From positions 1-33,833 of the forward strand of contig JBHLJZ010000031.1 in the NCBI GenBank assembly GCA_048887165.1: DNA of 33,833 nucleotides, in the 5' to 3' direction. The position numbers and the translations under genes are program-made. The notes beneath the pieces were generated by a model that was given only the letters and a program-made list of their open reading frames with translations, did not search any database and was not told where the DNA came from. This DNA is from SOKP01 sp048887165 (GTDB lineage Archaea; Asgardarchaeota; Lokiarchaeia; Sigyniarchaeales; SOKP01). Positions 24,224-33,761 of this stretch are shown here, in pieces (within the stretch, counting starts at the first letter, position 1; each line of letters opens with the position of its first letter).

Positions 24224-26506
24224 TTAATTTAGAATCAATAATTTCCGTTTTTGGGGTAAGGATACTTTTTCTACACCGAGTTGTTTTACGTATTCGACAA
24301 CTTCTACTAAATTTTTTGCTGATTGATGGAAAAAGCAAACTTCTTTAGGTTCAAGATTTTTAATCATCTCTGCTAATTGATTTTTATCCGCATGGAGTTT
24401 AATCTTTAATGAAGGTAGAAAAGTATTAATTAAAAAGGCTCTAAATGGCACTTTCCATGTTTCAGAAAAAGTTATCTCTTCACTCCCTGATACAAGACTA
24501 ACCCCAGGTTCTTCATGAATTGAGCCTGCGAGAAACACAAGATTGTGCGGATTTCGACCTATTACATTTATTATATTTCTAATTATTCCATATGAAAGAT
24601 CTGGCGGATGAGAGATAATGATATTATTTTTCTTTCTTAGAAATTCTAAATCTTCAAGATTAAACCACCTAAATTTTATACTATTAAAAGGATTAGCTTT
24701 ATCACGAATTAAATTTGAGATAGGTCCATATATATATTCATACCTATGATTTATTACTTGTATATTCTTCCGAACCATCATATCAACGTATATGTTAGGT
24801 CTTTTCGTAAAACCTTTTCTTAACTGCAGTTTTCTGAAATAACGCCAGAAAATTAACATAAAAGTTATAGCCAAACTTGAAGGATCAGCTCCAATAAGGA
24901 CATTATCTTCATATTCGGCTTTTTGTTCAAGAAATAGTATCAAACTATGAAATTGTTCTGATATATTTCCAAAATCTTCCATCGCATTTGTTCCATCTAT
25001 TAAAAGATAATCAACTGGTCTTGAAATCTGTCCCAAAAATCTCCTTGTACCAGCAAATGGAGTGATATCGTGATAGGTATAGTCTCCAGTATACAAAAAC
25101 CTAAAATCATTAACTTTAGCTAAAATCATTAAAGCTCCAGGCATATGACCTGCATGATAAAAGGATAAGTAACATCCCTTTTCTTTAAATTTAATTTTTG
25201 TTCCATTCTCAACGAAAATCACATTTCTTATAACATTTCGATATTCTTCTTGTTCGATCTCTTCATGTAATTCTTGTTTTAAAAAGTTTGAATCCCTCAA
25301 CAAATATAAGTCGAGAGTTATTCTTGAACATAAGACTGGAACATCTGGATACCTTCTTATCAGTTCTTTTAAACCTGAAACATGATCAAAATGACTATGG
25401 GATAAAAAAATAGCATCAATTTTAGGGTTAGATGATGTATTATTTAGTTTAAATTCATCTTTAGACTTAGTATTTAACAATTTTTGTTCTTCTAATAATA
25501 ATTCTGGGAATTTTTCTAAATATTCCTCTAAATAATGAAAATCTCCTTCAATTTTTTCTTTTTCATTAGGTTCTGTAATTCCACAATCTATTAAAATATT
25601 TAATTTTCCTAAACCTAAAATATGACAGTTATGATTTGGTTTGAGTACAATAGGATATATTGTCACTCTAATTTTTCCAGGACTATTTGATTCATTTCCA
25701 AGAGTTATATTATTAAAATAATCATCTGTAAATCTTTTTTCTATCTTATCAATAGCGATTGAAATTTCACTTTCTCCCACAGGTACACCAGTTATATAGA
25801 AATACCAACCGTAAGTTTTCACTAAGTTATCTAGATTTTCATACATTATATCACCTATGAGAGATTTAATTACAATTACCCCTTCATCCTGATAATATAT
25901 AATCTTCTTAATTGATTTTTTTTCTTTTATTGGAATTTTGTTATATTTGAGAAAAAAATCATCAAGAACTTTCATAATATCTTTTTGAATTACATTTTCT
26001 GATTTGATGAGTTTTGAGTATTGGAAATATTCTTTTGTATGATATAAAGGACGCATATTTTTTTTTTCCTTAAGAACGATCGATATCTCTTCAAATTTAT
26101 AGAAATCTTTACTAATAGTCTGTTCTTTCTTCTTATGTTCTTTTTTTTTCTTGAGAGATTTTTCTTTTGAAAAACCTTTGGAAATGTAGAAAAACCAACC
26201 ATACTTGTTTATTAGATTTTCTCTATTCCATATAATATCCTTTCCAGTTTTTGTAATGACTACTATGATTCTGTCTTTTAAGCTGTATATTATTTTGGAT
26301 ATTGATTTTTTAGTTTTTTCTGAAATCAAATTATTTTTAGAAAAAAAATGGTCTATAACTTCTTTAATTGGATTTTGAGGAATTTTTTTTTCTTCCATTA
26401 ATTTTATTTTTTCATAATAAGACTTTATTTTATAAGAAGAGTCCATTTCTTCTACTTCTTCAAGCTTGATTGCTTTATTAAGAAATTTAGATTCCTCAAT
26501 ATTCAT
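24224..26506 (-). CDS. beta-CASP metallo-beta-lactamase-fold protein with duplicated N-terminal module
   Basis: This is a 760-residue protein. The nuclease core (about 275-760) has the metallo-beta-lactamase motif HSHFDH (H370, H372, D374, H375), further ligands H454 in HAGHMPGA and D475 in GDYTYHD, then a beta-CASP-like region with DYLLIDGTNA and a C-terminal VCFFHQSAKN strand. Relatives are RNA-processing or degrading nucleases (CPSF73/aCPSF1, RNase J). The N-terminal 250 residues are unusual: two copies of a module of about 70 residues (45-110 and 174-243), each with V-x-D-x-F-F, a lysine-rich K-K-S-I-x-K-I-I-Y helix and Y-G-W-x-F-Y-I. These modules are not the KH domains of archaeal CPSF. 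They are basic and may bind nucleic acid, which is inference. Confidence 0.8.
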   Translation of the reverse strand: MNIEESKFLNKAIKLEEVEEMDSSYKIKSYYEKIKLMEEKKIPQNPIKEVIDHFFSKNNLISEKTKKSISKIIYSLKDRIIVVITKTGKDIIWNRENLINKYGWFFYISKGFSKEKSLKKKKEHKKKEQTISKDFYKFEEISIVLKEKKNMRPLYHTKEYFQYSKLIKSENVIQKDIMKVLDDFFLKYNKIPIKEKKSIKKIIYYQDEGVIVIKSLIGDIMYENLDNLVKTYGWYFYITGVPVGESEISIAIDKIEKRFTDDYFNNITLGNESNSPGKIRVTIYPIVLKPNHNCHILGLGKLNILIDCGITEPNEKEKIEGDFHYLEEYLEKFPELLLEEQKLLNTKSKDEFKLNNTSSNPKIDAIFLSHSHFDHVSGLKELIRRYPDVPVLCSRITLDLYLLRDSNFLKQELHEEIEQEEYRNVIRNVIFVENGTKIKFKEKGCYLSFYHAGHMPGALMILAKVNDFRFLYTGDYTYHDITPFAGTRRFLGQISRPVDYLLIDGTNAMEDFGNISEQFHSLILFLEQKAEYEDNVLIGADPSSLAITFMLIFWRYFRKLQLRKGFTKRPNIYVDMMVRKNIQVINHRYEYIYGPISNLIRDKANPFNSIKFRWFNLEDLEFLRKKNNIIISHPPDLSYGIIRNIINVIGRNPHNLVFLAGSIHEEPGVSLVSGSEEITFSETWKVPFRAFLINTFLPSLKIKLHADKNQLAEMIKNLEPKEVCFFHQSAKNLVEVVEYVKQLGVEKVSLPQKRKLLILN

Positions 26507-26638
26507 TATTTAAAGATATATGACAAGTAAAATAACAATTTCCATTTTTAATCAAATTTTGAAATTAGGATATAAATTAGAAAAATCTTAATTTTATCTT
26601 TTTTCCCTTTTTAAAGGTTTCCTTCTAATTGATTGGGA

Positions 26639-27049
26639 TTATGGTTTAAATTTAAAGAATTTTACTTTACGAAATCCCGCATTTAATTCCTCAATTGAAT
26701 AACCACGGTCTCTTAATCCAACTTTTACATTTTGAAATGCAAGAGCTGGTATTATATCTTTATGGTTTTCTTTCGATATCTCGATCCCAAGATCATTTGG
26801 TAATGCTTTTTCTTTATATAACATTTCATTGATTTCTTCAAATCTAGGAAAAAGGAATTTCTCAATTCTTTCACTAAATTTAGATGAGACAGGAGCTACA
26901 GACATTAAATCTATAGCTTCTGTTAATGAATTAATCTGTTTTTTATTTAAATTAAGGATTCCAAACTCATTTCCCTTTTTCTTGAATTCATCTTTTATAT
27001 AAAATATTTTTTCTCGAAATATATTATATTTAAGTTCTTTAACACTCAT
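26639..27049 (-). CDS. unknown 136-residue protein
   Basis: I do not recognise this family. The protein is charged, mostly helical by composition, without membrane segments, cysteines or nucleotide-binding motifs. The C-terminus (GLRDRGYSIEELNAGFRKVK) is basic. It lies 69 bases after the Roadblock/coiled-coil gene on the same strand and 132 bases before the beta-CASP gene, so it may be part of either unit. The ATG follows AT-rich sequence with no clear ribosome site. Confidence 0.55.
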   Translation of the reverse strand: MSVKELKYNIFREKIFYIKDEFKKKGNEFGILNLNKKQINSLTEAIDLMSVAPVSSKFSERIEKFLFPRFEEINEMLYKEKALPNDLGIEISKENHKDIIPALAFQNVKVGLRDRGYSIEELNAGFRKVKFFKFKP

Positions 27050-27118
27050 TTTTATTTTTCTTATTATTTTGATATATAAGTCTTATGATCTTTTTATTTT
27101 TATGTAAGATTTTTTAGA

Positions 27119-27745
27119 TTATTCAGTTTTAATTTTATTTTTTAAATCCTCAATTTCATTATTAATTTTTTCCATTTCTTGATTTAATCTTGTATTCTCT
27201 TCAATAATAATATTAATTTCTTTTTCTTTTTGTAAAAAATCTTCTTTTAAAGTTTCTTGATCAATTTTTGCTAACTCTTCTTGAAGTTTTTCGATAATTT
27301 GTTGATTATTTTGATAAATTTCCTTTGATTTTTTTACATTTTCTTCTTTCTTAAGGATTTCATGAAGAATTAATTCCTTTTCATCCATATCGATTAATTC
27401 TTCAATTCTAGTTATATATCTCCTTATTGAACTCAACTTTAAATCCTTTTCTTCCTCCTTTTTAAAAAATAAAGCTATATTACTATCTTCTCCAAGTTTT
27501 AAGATAATGACCGAAATATTATCAGTCTCAAAAATAATTTTTTTATAACTTTCAAAGCTATAATTGCAGAATTCATATACCCTTTTTATATGATTCAATA
27601 CTTCAGCAACATTTTCACCTAATTTGGGTACATTTATCTCTTGCTCGAAAGTGGTTTGGAAGACAGTACCATTGTTATAAAACATTACAATATGAACAAC
27701 TTCTGGTAATGCTGATTTAATTCTACTAATATTTTTAAAAACCAA
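27119..27745 (-). CDS. Roadblock-like domain with C-terminal coiled coil
   Basis: Residues 1-120 of this 208-residue protein look like a Roadblock/LC7 domain (EVVHIVMFYNNGTVFQTTF, then ISVIILKLGEDSNIALFFKK). Residues 120-208 are an uninterrupted charged coiled coil. The start codon is TTG, five bases after a perfect AGGTGAT ribosome site that overlaps the TGA stop of the upstream permease gene (27752-27754), so translation is likely coupled. The combination suggests a dimeric platform physically or functionally tied to the permease. Confidence 0.7.
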   Translation of the reverse strand: MVFKNISRIKSALPEVVHIVMFYNNGTVFQTTFEQEINVPKLGENVAEVLNHIKRVYEFCNYSFESYKKIIFETDNISVIILKLGEDSNIALFFKKEEEKDLKLSSIRRYITRIEELIDMDEKELILHEILKKEENVKKSKEIYQNNQQIIEKLQEELAKIDQETLKEDFLQKEKEINIIIEENTRLNQEMEKINNEIEDLKNKIKTE

Positions 27746-27750
27746 TCTTA

Positions 27751-27757
27751 ATCACCT
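27751..27757 (-). promoter_or_regulatory. Shine-Dalgarno site overlapping a stop codon
   Basis: The minus strand reads AGGTGAT, the consensus archaeal ribosome site, and includes the TGA stop of the permease gene. It stands five bases before the TTG start of the Roadblock/coiled-coil gene and decides that start. Confidence 0.7.
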
Positions 27758-29197
27758 AATAATTATATTTCTAATTTTAGATAAGCTATTCTTAATAGGA
27801 TTTCTTACTTTTTGTGGAAAAAAACGAGTTATAATAAACAAGATCACACAGCTAATTGAAATACTAATTATGATAATAATACCAATAATGAAATTAAAAA
27901 TTAATATATAGTAAATTGAAATTAGGATTAATTGATAATTAGTTGTAACAAAACCTAATTTAAAGAATTGCTTAAAACTAATAGGACGCTTATTTTGTTC
28001 AGCAATATTAACTACTAAAATATTATCACCTAATGGGGTTAAATTATCTCCCCAATTAGCACCAAATGTTAAACTGTAATATATCTGATTTTTATCTACT
28101 AAAAAGGCACTTCCTGACATAATATCTGCAACAGGAATTAAAACTTTTGTAATTGGAATGTTATCTATCGTCGCGCTCAAATATGCTGAGAACCAAAGAA
28201 TAAGTATTATCTGTATAAAGGGACTTGTACCACCTAAATTTAAAATTGTTAAACCAATAGCTTCTGTTACTCCAGTGACCTCTAATCCACCCGCAATGAC
28301 AAATATCCCTAATAGATAAAAAATTAGTTCAAAATCAATTTTGGATATAATTTCTTTCGGTTCGAGGCGACTAATTACCACTAAAATTAGTGCAAAACTT
28401 AAAGCTATAATATCTGTATTTATAATAGAAGAAGGTATCAAAATAAAAAGAGATAATAGTATTACTAATGAAATTAATGACTGATATAATAATCTTTTAT
28501 TTTGAACAACATTCCATACATTAAATTCTTTTAATACTTTTACACCTTCTTCAGAAATAGTTAAATCACTTCTATAAATTAAAATAAACAAAATTAAAGT
28601 GAAGATAAAAACAATTAATGAAATCGTTCCAACATTAAAAAAGAATTGTATAAACTCAATTTTAGCAAAACTAGTAATTAAGATATTAGGTATTGATGAA
28701 ATTGAGAATATAGTTCCCCCAATATTTACTAAAATTGCTTGAGTCAAGATATAGGGGGAAGGATTAATATTTAAAATTCTAGAGACTGTAATTGTAAGCG
28801 GTATGATAATGATAACAGTTAAAATATTATTAAGTATCGCTGAAATTATTACTGTAATAAAGCAAAAAATAATCATAAGTATAATTGGTCGAGCACCTGA
28901 CAATTTAATTAATTTGGCGGCAATAAATTGAAATGTACCAGCTTCATGTGAAATTTGAACAATCATCATCATACTTATTATTAAAATTAATGAATGCAAA
29001 TTCACATAACCATCACTATTAGAGCCAAATAATAAATCGACTATAACTGAAAAATCTAAACCTTCAATAAAGATTAAAATAAAATATGTAATAGATGCTC
29101 CAATCAAAGAAGCAATTGCTCTATTTAATTTTTCTGAAATTATTGCTACAACAACTCCAATGAAGCATCCGATAATAATTAAGACACTAATAAGCAT
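27752..29197 (-). CDS. ArsB/NhaD-type (ion transporter superfamily) permease 1
   Basis: This is a 481-residue integral membrane protein with about eleven or twelve hydrophobic segments in two repeats. The re-entrant-loop motifs of the ion transporter superfamily are visible: SAILNNILTVIIIIPLT in the first half, and ATIDNIPITKVLIPVAD plus GANWGDNLTPLGDNILV in the second. Relatives export arsenite, exchange Na+/H+ (NhaD) or carry dicarboxylates; the ion cannot be named from sequence. It is followed at once by a Roadblock/coiled-coil gene with overlapping translation signals. A second, diverged permease of the same superfamily lies 0.9 kb away. Confidence 0.82.
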   Translation of the reverse strand: MLISVLIIIGCFIGVVVAIISEKLNRAIASLIGASITYFILIFIEGLDFSVIVDLLFGSNSDGYVNLHSLILIISMMMIVQISHEAGTFQFIAAKLIKLSGARPIILMIIFCFITVIISAILNNILTVIIIIPLTITVSRILNINPSPYILTQAILVNIGGTIFSISSIPNILITSFAKIEFIQFFFNVGTISLIVFIFTLILFILIYRSDLTISEEGVKVLKEFNVWNVVQNKRLLYQSLISLVILLSLFILIPSSIINTDIIALSFALILVVISRLEPKEIISKIDFELIFYLLGIFVIAGGLEVTGVTEAIGLTILNLGGTSPFIQIILILWFSAYLSATIDNIPITKVLIPVADIMSGSAFLVDKNQIYYSLTFGANWGDNLTPLGDNILVVNIAEQNKRPISFKQFFKLGFVTTNYQLILISIYYILIFNFIIGIIIIISISISCVILFIITRFFPQKVRNPIKNSLSKIRNIIIR

Positions 29198-29338
29198 GAT
29201 AATTAGAAAGTTTGAATTACATTAAACACTCTAATATAATTGGTTTAGTATGAACCATTATATTAAATCTATTTTTATTTTGAAAGTAAACAGAAAGGTC
29301 AAAAATCTTTAATTTTTAATTTAAATTAGATGTTTATC

Positions 29339-30007
29339 TTATTTGTAGAATTTCATTAATTTCACCAAATCAATAGGGCCTTTAATATTTATGAGACTTA
29401 ATAAATTTTGATCGAGTGGTTGAATTTTATCTTCAACTGATATATAATTGATATTCCAATTTTTATCTATTAAGTTAAGCAATCCATAATCTTCATTAAC
29501 AAGAATCTCCTTTGCTTTATAAAAACCCTTCTCTACTGGATAGATAGCAAAATAAGGTTCTAGAAATCCATTTTTCCATCGAGGAATGCAACAATCATAT
29601 CCCTCCGAATCCCGGATCATCAATTCAATAACTTCTGCTTTAATTAAAGGCATATCACAAGAAAGTACAAACACTTTCTCAAATTTTTGTCTGAACAATT
29701 CTTTAAATCCTGAATATATCCCCAACATTGGTTTAAATATTTTAGGATGTTTAAATATTTCGCGATCATCTACAATAAACGTGATATTTTTAGGAAAATC
29801 TATCTCTTTTCTATAATTAAATATCTGTTCTTCTGAATGCGCAACTAATAAGATATCTTGATCAAATTTAGTTAGTGTCTCGATTTGATGCAATATTAAA
29901 GGTTTTCCAAACAATTCTACAACTGCTTTTTCAGTGCCAAAACGAGTACTTTTGCCTCCAATTAAAATAAGAATTGCAAGATACTTTGAATTATTCATTT
30001 TTGACAT
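29339..30007 (-). CDS. mobA: MobA-like molybdenum cofactor guanylyltransferase
   Basis: This 222-residue protein starts with LILIGGKSTRFGTEKA, the G-G-x-S-x-R-x-G-x-x-K-A signature of MobA-like nucleotidyltransferases. It has GKPLILHQIE for the sugar-type fold and SCDMPLI as the metal-binding strand. MobA transfers GMP to molybdopterin; related enzymes transfer CMP or act on other acceptors, so the exact substrate is less certain than the family. The ATG at 30007 may be replaced by one three codons later. No other molybdenum genes are in the window. Confidence 0.82.
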   Translation of the reverse strand: MSKMNNSKYLAILILIGGKSTRFGTEKAVVELFGKPLILHQIETLTKFDQDILLVAHSEEQIFNYRKEIDFPKNITFIVDDREIFKHPKIFKPMLGIYSGFKELFRQKFEKVFVLSCDMPLIKAEVIELMIRDSEGYDCCIPRWKNGFLEPYFAIYPVEKGFYKAKEILVNEDYGLLNLIDKNWNINYISVEDKIQPLDQNLLSLINIKGPIDLVKLMKFYK

Positions 30008-30132
30008 GTTGTTACAAATTAATTTTATAAATAAAATTTTTATTTTTAGAAGTAATCAATCAAAATTAAATAATTTTATAATACTATCTAATTTTAATAC
30101 TAATTATTTGGATTAACTTTTAATAAAATCTT

Positions 30133-31431
30133 ATGAACTTAATCCTATTAATTATAATTTTCTGTATCTTCGCTGTTATATTAATAAGTTATTCTTCAAA
30201 AAAATTGGATTTTGTTGCGATTTCATTATTGGGTTGTTTTACTGCAGCCACAATAACAGGGTTAATAGAAAATATTGATTTTAATGGTTTTCTTAAACAT
30301 ATTGAGTTTGAAGCGATAATTGTAATCTTATGCATGAGTATTATCACTAAAATAGCACAGGATTCTAATATCCTAGAATATTTAGCAGTGAAGTTCTTTA
30401 GATTTTCTAAAGGAAACCGAAGAATTTTTTTTTATCTTCTTTGTCTGATTACAACTTTACTTGCTGCCATTATTAGTGATGTAGTCGTTGTTTTAATTTT
30501 AGCACCAGTGGTTATTCGCTTATGTCGATTCTTAAAAACGAGAGCAGGAACATATTTGTTAGGAATGACAATTTGTATAAATATTGGATCAATTATCACT
30601 CCTTTTTCAAGTGGAGAGAATATTATAATTTCCTTTGCTTTTGGACTTGATACTTTATATTTTATAGTTTATTATTGGGCTTTCTCCTTTTTCCTATTAT
30701 TTATTACTGCATTTCTTATGGATAAATTGCATTTAAGCAAAGAACCTGAGATTGAAGAAGAGCAAAAGAGATTTGTTTTAGAATTGGTTGATTCAGATGT
30801 AATGATCTCAAATAAAAAGTTGTTTTATATTAATGGTATTGGAATTATTATTACCATTGTACTTTTTGCGATATTACCAGTTCTTTATTTAACAGCAGCA
30901 ATATCAGCATTTATTTTAGTTTTAATTAATAAGAAATTTACAAAGAAAAAAACAAGTGACCTCTTTAAGGATGTGGAATGGGAAATTATTTTCTTTTTTA
31001 TTTCTTTATATGTTGTAATAGGATGCCTTTTAGAAGCAGGTTTTGAAGATTTATTTAAAAATATTCCATTTCAATTGTTAAGCCCCTTTATGGTTAGTCT
31101 TGTAATTCTTATTATGGTTAGCTTAGTGTCTGGTTTCGTAGCAAACACGCCTACAGCTTTGATTTTTATTCCAATCGTTGGCCTATTAAAAGATACTTTC
31201 TTTTTCCCAGAAATACCTTTACTATATGCTTTTATAATCGCAATAAATATAGGGGGAAATCTAATTCCTCAAGGAGCGGCATGTGATATGATGACCTTAA
31301 AAATAGCGCAGAACCACGAGGTTGAAAATCTCAATTTTAAACGATTATTAAAAGTTGGTGCGTTCTTTGCTGTAATTCATATAATCTTATCAATTGGTTA
31401 TCTCTTCATTTTGAGTTTATTTTTTGGATAA
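30133..31431 (+). CDS. ArsB/NhaD-type permease 2
   Basis: This 432-residue membrane protein has about eleven hydrophobic segments. Motifs equivalent to those of permease 1 are AAIISDVVVVLILAPVV in the first half and NTPTALIFIPIVG plus NIGGNLIPQGAACDMM in the second. It is clearly in the same ion transporter superfamily but is well diverged and lacks the acidic N-W-G-D-N of permease 1, so its ion may differ. It diverges from mobA across 125 AT-rich bases with no clear ribosome site, suggesting a leaderless transcript. Confidence 0.8.
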   Translation: MNLILLIIIFCIFAVILISYSSKKLDFVAISLLGCFTAATITGLIENIDFNGFLKHIEFEAIIVILCMSIITKIAQDSNILEYLAVKFFRFSKGNRRIFFYLLCLITTLLAAIISDVVVVLILAPVVIRLCRFLKTRAGTYLLGMTICINIGSIITPFSSGENIIISFAFGLDTLYFIVYYWAFSFFLLFITAFLMDKLHLSKEPEIEEEQKRFVLELVDSDVMISNKKLFYINGIGIIITIVLFAILPVLYLTAAISAFILVLINKKFTKKKTSDLFKDVEWEIIFFFISLYVVIGCLLEAGFEDLFKNIPFQLLSPFMVSLVILIMVSLVSGFVANTPTALIFIPIVGLLKDTFFFPEIPLLYAFIIAINIGGNLIPQGAACDMMTLKIAQNHEVENLNFKRLLKVGAFFAVIHIILSIGYLFILSLFFG

Positions 31432-31823
31432 GATAATTACGCTTAGGGCTTTTTATCTCAGTAGAAGGTTACTACTTTTCTTTAACTTTTTTTGTAGCCC
31501 AAATAAGAAAGCTACTTTTCGTTATCTATCTTCAACTTAAGAAATGTAAATAATAAAATTTATAAATAAGAATCTTTTTAATTATTATCAAATATAATAA
31601 CAAATATCAATATAGGAAAGGTTAAAGATCTATAACCGAAAAGGACTTATTTCATAAAATGGTAAAGATTTTTGTAAATAATATTAACCTGATTGGAATA
31701 TTTTGTTATTATGAGGCTAAAAATATAGATTCATCAAGCATTAGAGAAATAAATAAGATCAGATTTCCTAGATTGGATTTAGGATCTAATGAAAATTAAT
31801 CCATACGAGGTAAAAGAGAATAG
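31432..31823. other. gene-poor gap with hairpins and one short frame
   Basis: Just after the permease stop lie two small hairpins: AGTAG/CTACT (31460-31464 with 31472-31476) and GTAGC/GCTAC (31494-31498 with 31511-31515). Each is followed by TTTTC and the two share CTACTTTTC. GGGCT at 31446-31450 can also pair with AGCCC at 31496-31500. These probably mark transcription termination. The rest is AT-rich with one short frame (31659-31799). Confidence 0.4.
31659..31799 (+). CDS. possible 46-residue small protein
   Basis: A frame beginning MVKIFVNNINLIGIFCYYE runs for 46 codons and stops 24 bases before the next ATG. No domain is recognisable and there is no convincing ribosome site, so it may be chance or a leader peptide. 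Confidence 0.2.
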   Translation: MVKIFVNNINLIGIFCYYEAKNIDSSSIREINKIRFPRLDLGSNEN

Positions 31824-33761
31824 ATGCCAACATTAAGAATAGAAAAGCATAATAATCCGAATAAAGTTAATGGCAAATACAGGAATGGTATACCAACCTG
31901 CTTAGGACCAGTTTCAGATTTAGAGGAATATGTAAAGAAAGATTGGTGGAAGAAGATTTTTAATGCCTATTATTTAAAAACCGATGGAGATGTTGTTGAA
32001 GATCAAAAAATTACTGCATTTGAAATAGAATATTTTTCTAAGATTATGGACGTTAAACCAGAAAATCGTATTTTAGATTTATGCTGTGGCCAAGGTAGAC
32101 ATTCAATAGAACTAGCCAAAAGGGGATTTGAAAAGGTTGAAGGATTAGATCGTTCAAGGTATTTAATAAATAAAGCTAAAACAATTTCAAAAAAAGAAGG
32201 TTTAACTTGTCGCTTTCGCGAAGGAGATGCTAGAAAATTACCATACAGTCCTGATAGCTTCGACATAGTACTTATTTTAGGAAATAGTTTCGGATATTTC
32301 GAATCTATTAATGATGATTTTAAAGTTTTAAAAGAAGTATTCCGTATATTGCGTCCATGGGGGAGAGTTTTAATTGATTTAACAGATGGTGATTATGTAA
32401 AGAATAATTTTCAACCAAGATCATGGGAATGGATTGATAAAAATTTATTTGTATGTCGAGAAAGAACATTATCACTAGATAAGCAGAGATTAATTTCACG
32501 TGAAGTTATTAATGATGTTAACAAGGGTGTACTTGTAGATCAATTTTATGCGGAAAGATTATATTCCCAATCTACAATTTCAGAAATTTTAGAAAAGGCT
32601 GGTTATATGGATATAATTTTTCATGGAACGATAAAACCAGAGTCTCAGCGTGATCAAGATTTAGGAATGATGGAAAGAAGAATCATCGTGAGTGCAGTTG
32701 TAAAAAAAGAATGGACTCAAATTAAAAAAAGGATTAAAACAACAGAAAGAAAAGTTACTGTTATTTTTGGAGATCCTAACAAACCTGATATATTAAAACC
32801 ATCATCTATGTTCGATGAAGATGATTTCTATACAATAGATAAATTAAAATCTACTTTGAAGAATATAGGTGGTTATGATTTTACTTATTTGACCAATCAT
32901 GATACTATTATCCAAGATTTATCGAAAGTGAAAAACTCATGTGATTATATCCTTAACTTATGTGATGAGGGTTATAATAATGATGCTAGAAAAGAGCTTC
33001 ATATCCCTGCTTTACTGGATATTCTTAAAATACCTTATACTGGTTCTGGTCCCCAATGTCTTGCTTTTTGTTATGATAAATCTTTGGTTCGAGGTATTGC
33101 CAAAGAACTTGATATCCCTGTTCCAGCAGCAATATTCATTAAACCTGAAGACAAAGTAATTGATTTACCTTTATATTTTCCTGCGATTGTTAAACCTAAT
33201 TTTGGAGACTCTAGTTTTGGAATAACTCAAAGAAGTGTAGTCTTTAATGGAGAGCAATTATTAAGTGCAATTAATGAGATAAGAGAAAAGTTTGGATATG
33301 ACAAATCAGTTTTAGTTGAACAATTCTTAACTGGTAAAGATTTAAGTATTGGAATAATTGGGAATCCTCCTAATGATTACCTAATCCTTCCTATAATTGA
33401 GGAAGATTATTCGTGTTTACCACCAGAATTACCAAAAATATGTGGTTATGAAGCAAAATGGATGCCTGATTCTCCATACTGGAATTTAAAATCAATTTTA
33501 GCGGAACTTCCTGAAGAAACAACAAGATTAATTGAATCCTGTTCATTGAAATTATTCGAACGATTAGATTGTAGAGATTATGCCCGATTCGATTGGAGAC
33601 TAGACAAAGATGGAAATCCTAAACTATTAGAAGTCAACCCAAACCCTGGATGGTGTTGGGACGGCCATCTCGCAAAAATGGCCAATTTTGCGGGTCTTAA
33701 TTATCAACAGATGCTAGAGCAGATTTTAGACGCAGCAGAAAAACGAATGGGATTAAAATAA
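31824..33761 (+). CDS. SAM methyltransferase fused to D-Ala-D-Ala-ligase-like ATP-grasp
   Basis: This is a 645-residue two-domain protein. Residues about 60-290 are a class I methyltransferase: motif I is ILDLCCGQGRHS (83-94), with an acidic loop GLDRSRYL and the post-motif GDARKLPYSPDSFDIV. Residues about 305-645 are an ATP-grasp ligase of the D-Ala-D-Ala ligase family (VTVIFGDPN, NLCDEGYNN, IPYTGSGPQCLAFCYDKS, FPAIVKPNFGDSSFGI, LEVNPNPGWCW). Archaea of this type have no peptidoglycan, so the ligase half probably joins another amino acid or small acid, and the methyltransferase may modify the same product. GAGGT at 31807-31811 is the likely ribosome site. Confidence 0.85.
   Translation: MPTLRIEKHNNPNKVNGKYRNGIPTCLGPVSDLEEYVKKDWWKKIFNAYYLKTDGDVVEDQKITAFEIEYFSKIMDVKPENRILDLCCGQGRHSIELAKRGFEKVEGLDRSRYLINKAKTISKKEGLTCRFREGDARKLPYSPDSFDIVLILGNSFGYFESINDDFKVLKEVFRILRPWGRVLIDLTDGDYVKNNFQPRSWEWIDKNLFVCRERTLSLDKQRLISREVINDVNKGVLVDQFYAERLYSQSTISEILEKAGYMDIIFHGTIKPESQRDQDLGMMERRIIVSAVVKKEWTQIKKRIKTTERKVTVIFGDPNKPDILKPSSMFDEDDFYTIDKLKSTLKNIGGYDFTYLTNHDTIIQDLSKVKNSCDYILNLCDEGYNNDARKELHIPALLDILKIPYTGSGPQCLAFCYDKSLVRGIAKELDIPVPAAIFIKPEDKVIDLPLYFPAIVKPNFGDSSFGITQRSVVFNGEQLLSAINEIREKFGYDKSVLVEQFLTGKDLSIGIIGNPPNDYLILPIIEEDYSCLPPELPKICGYEAKWMPDSPYWNLKSILAELPEETTRLIESCSLKLFERLDCRDYARFDWRLDKDGNPKLLEVNPNPGWCWDGHLAKMANFAGLNYQQMLEQILDAAEKRMGLK

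Noticed and set aside
28360..28380. GGTTCGAGGC as a tRNA T-arm
   Set aside because: It lies inside the permease coding sequence and no acceptor, D or anticodon stem surrounds it.
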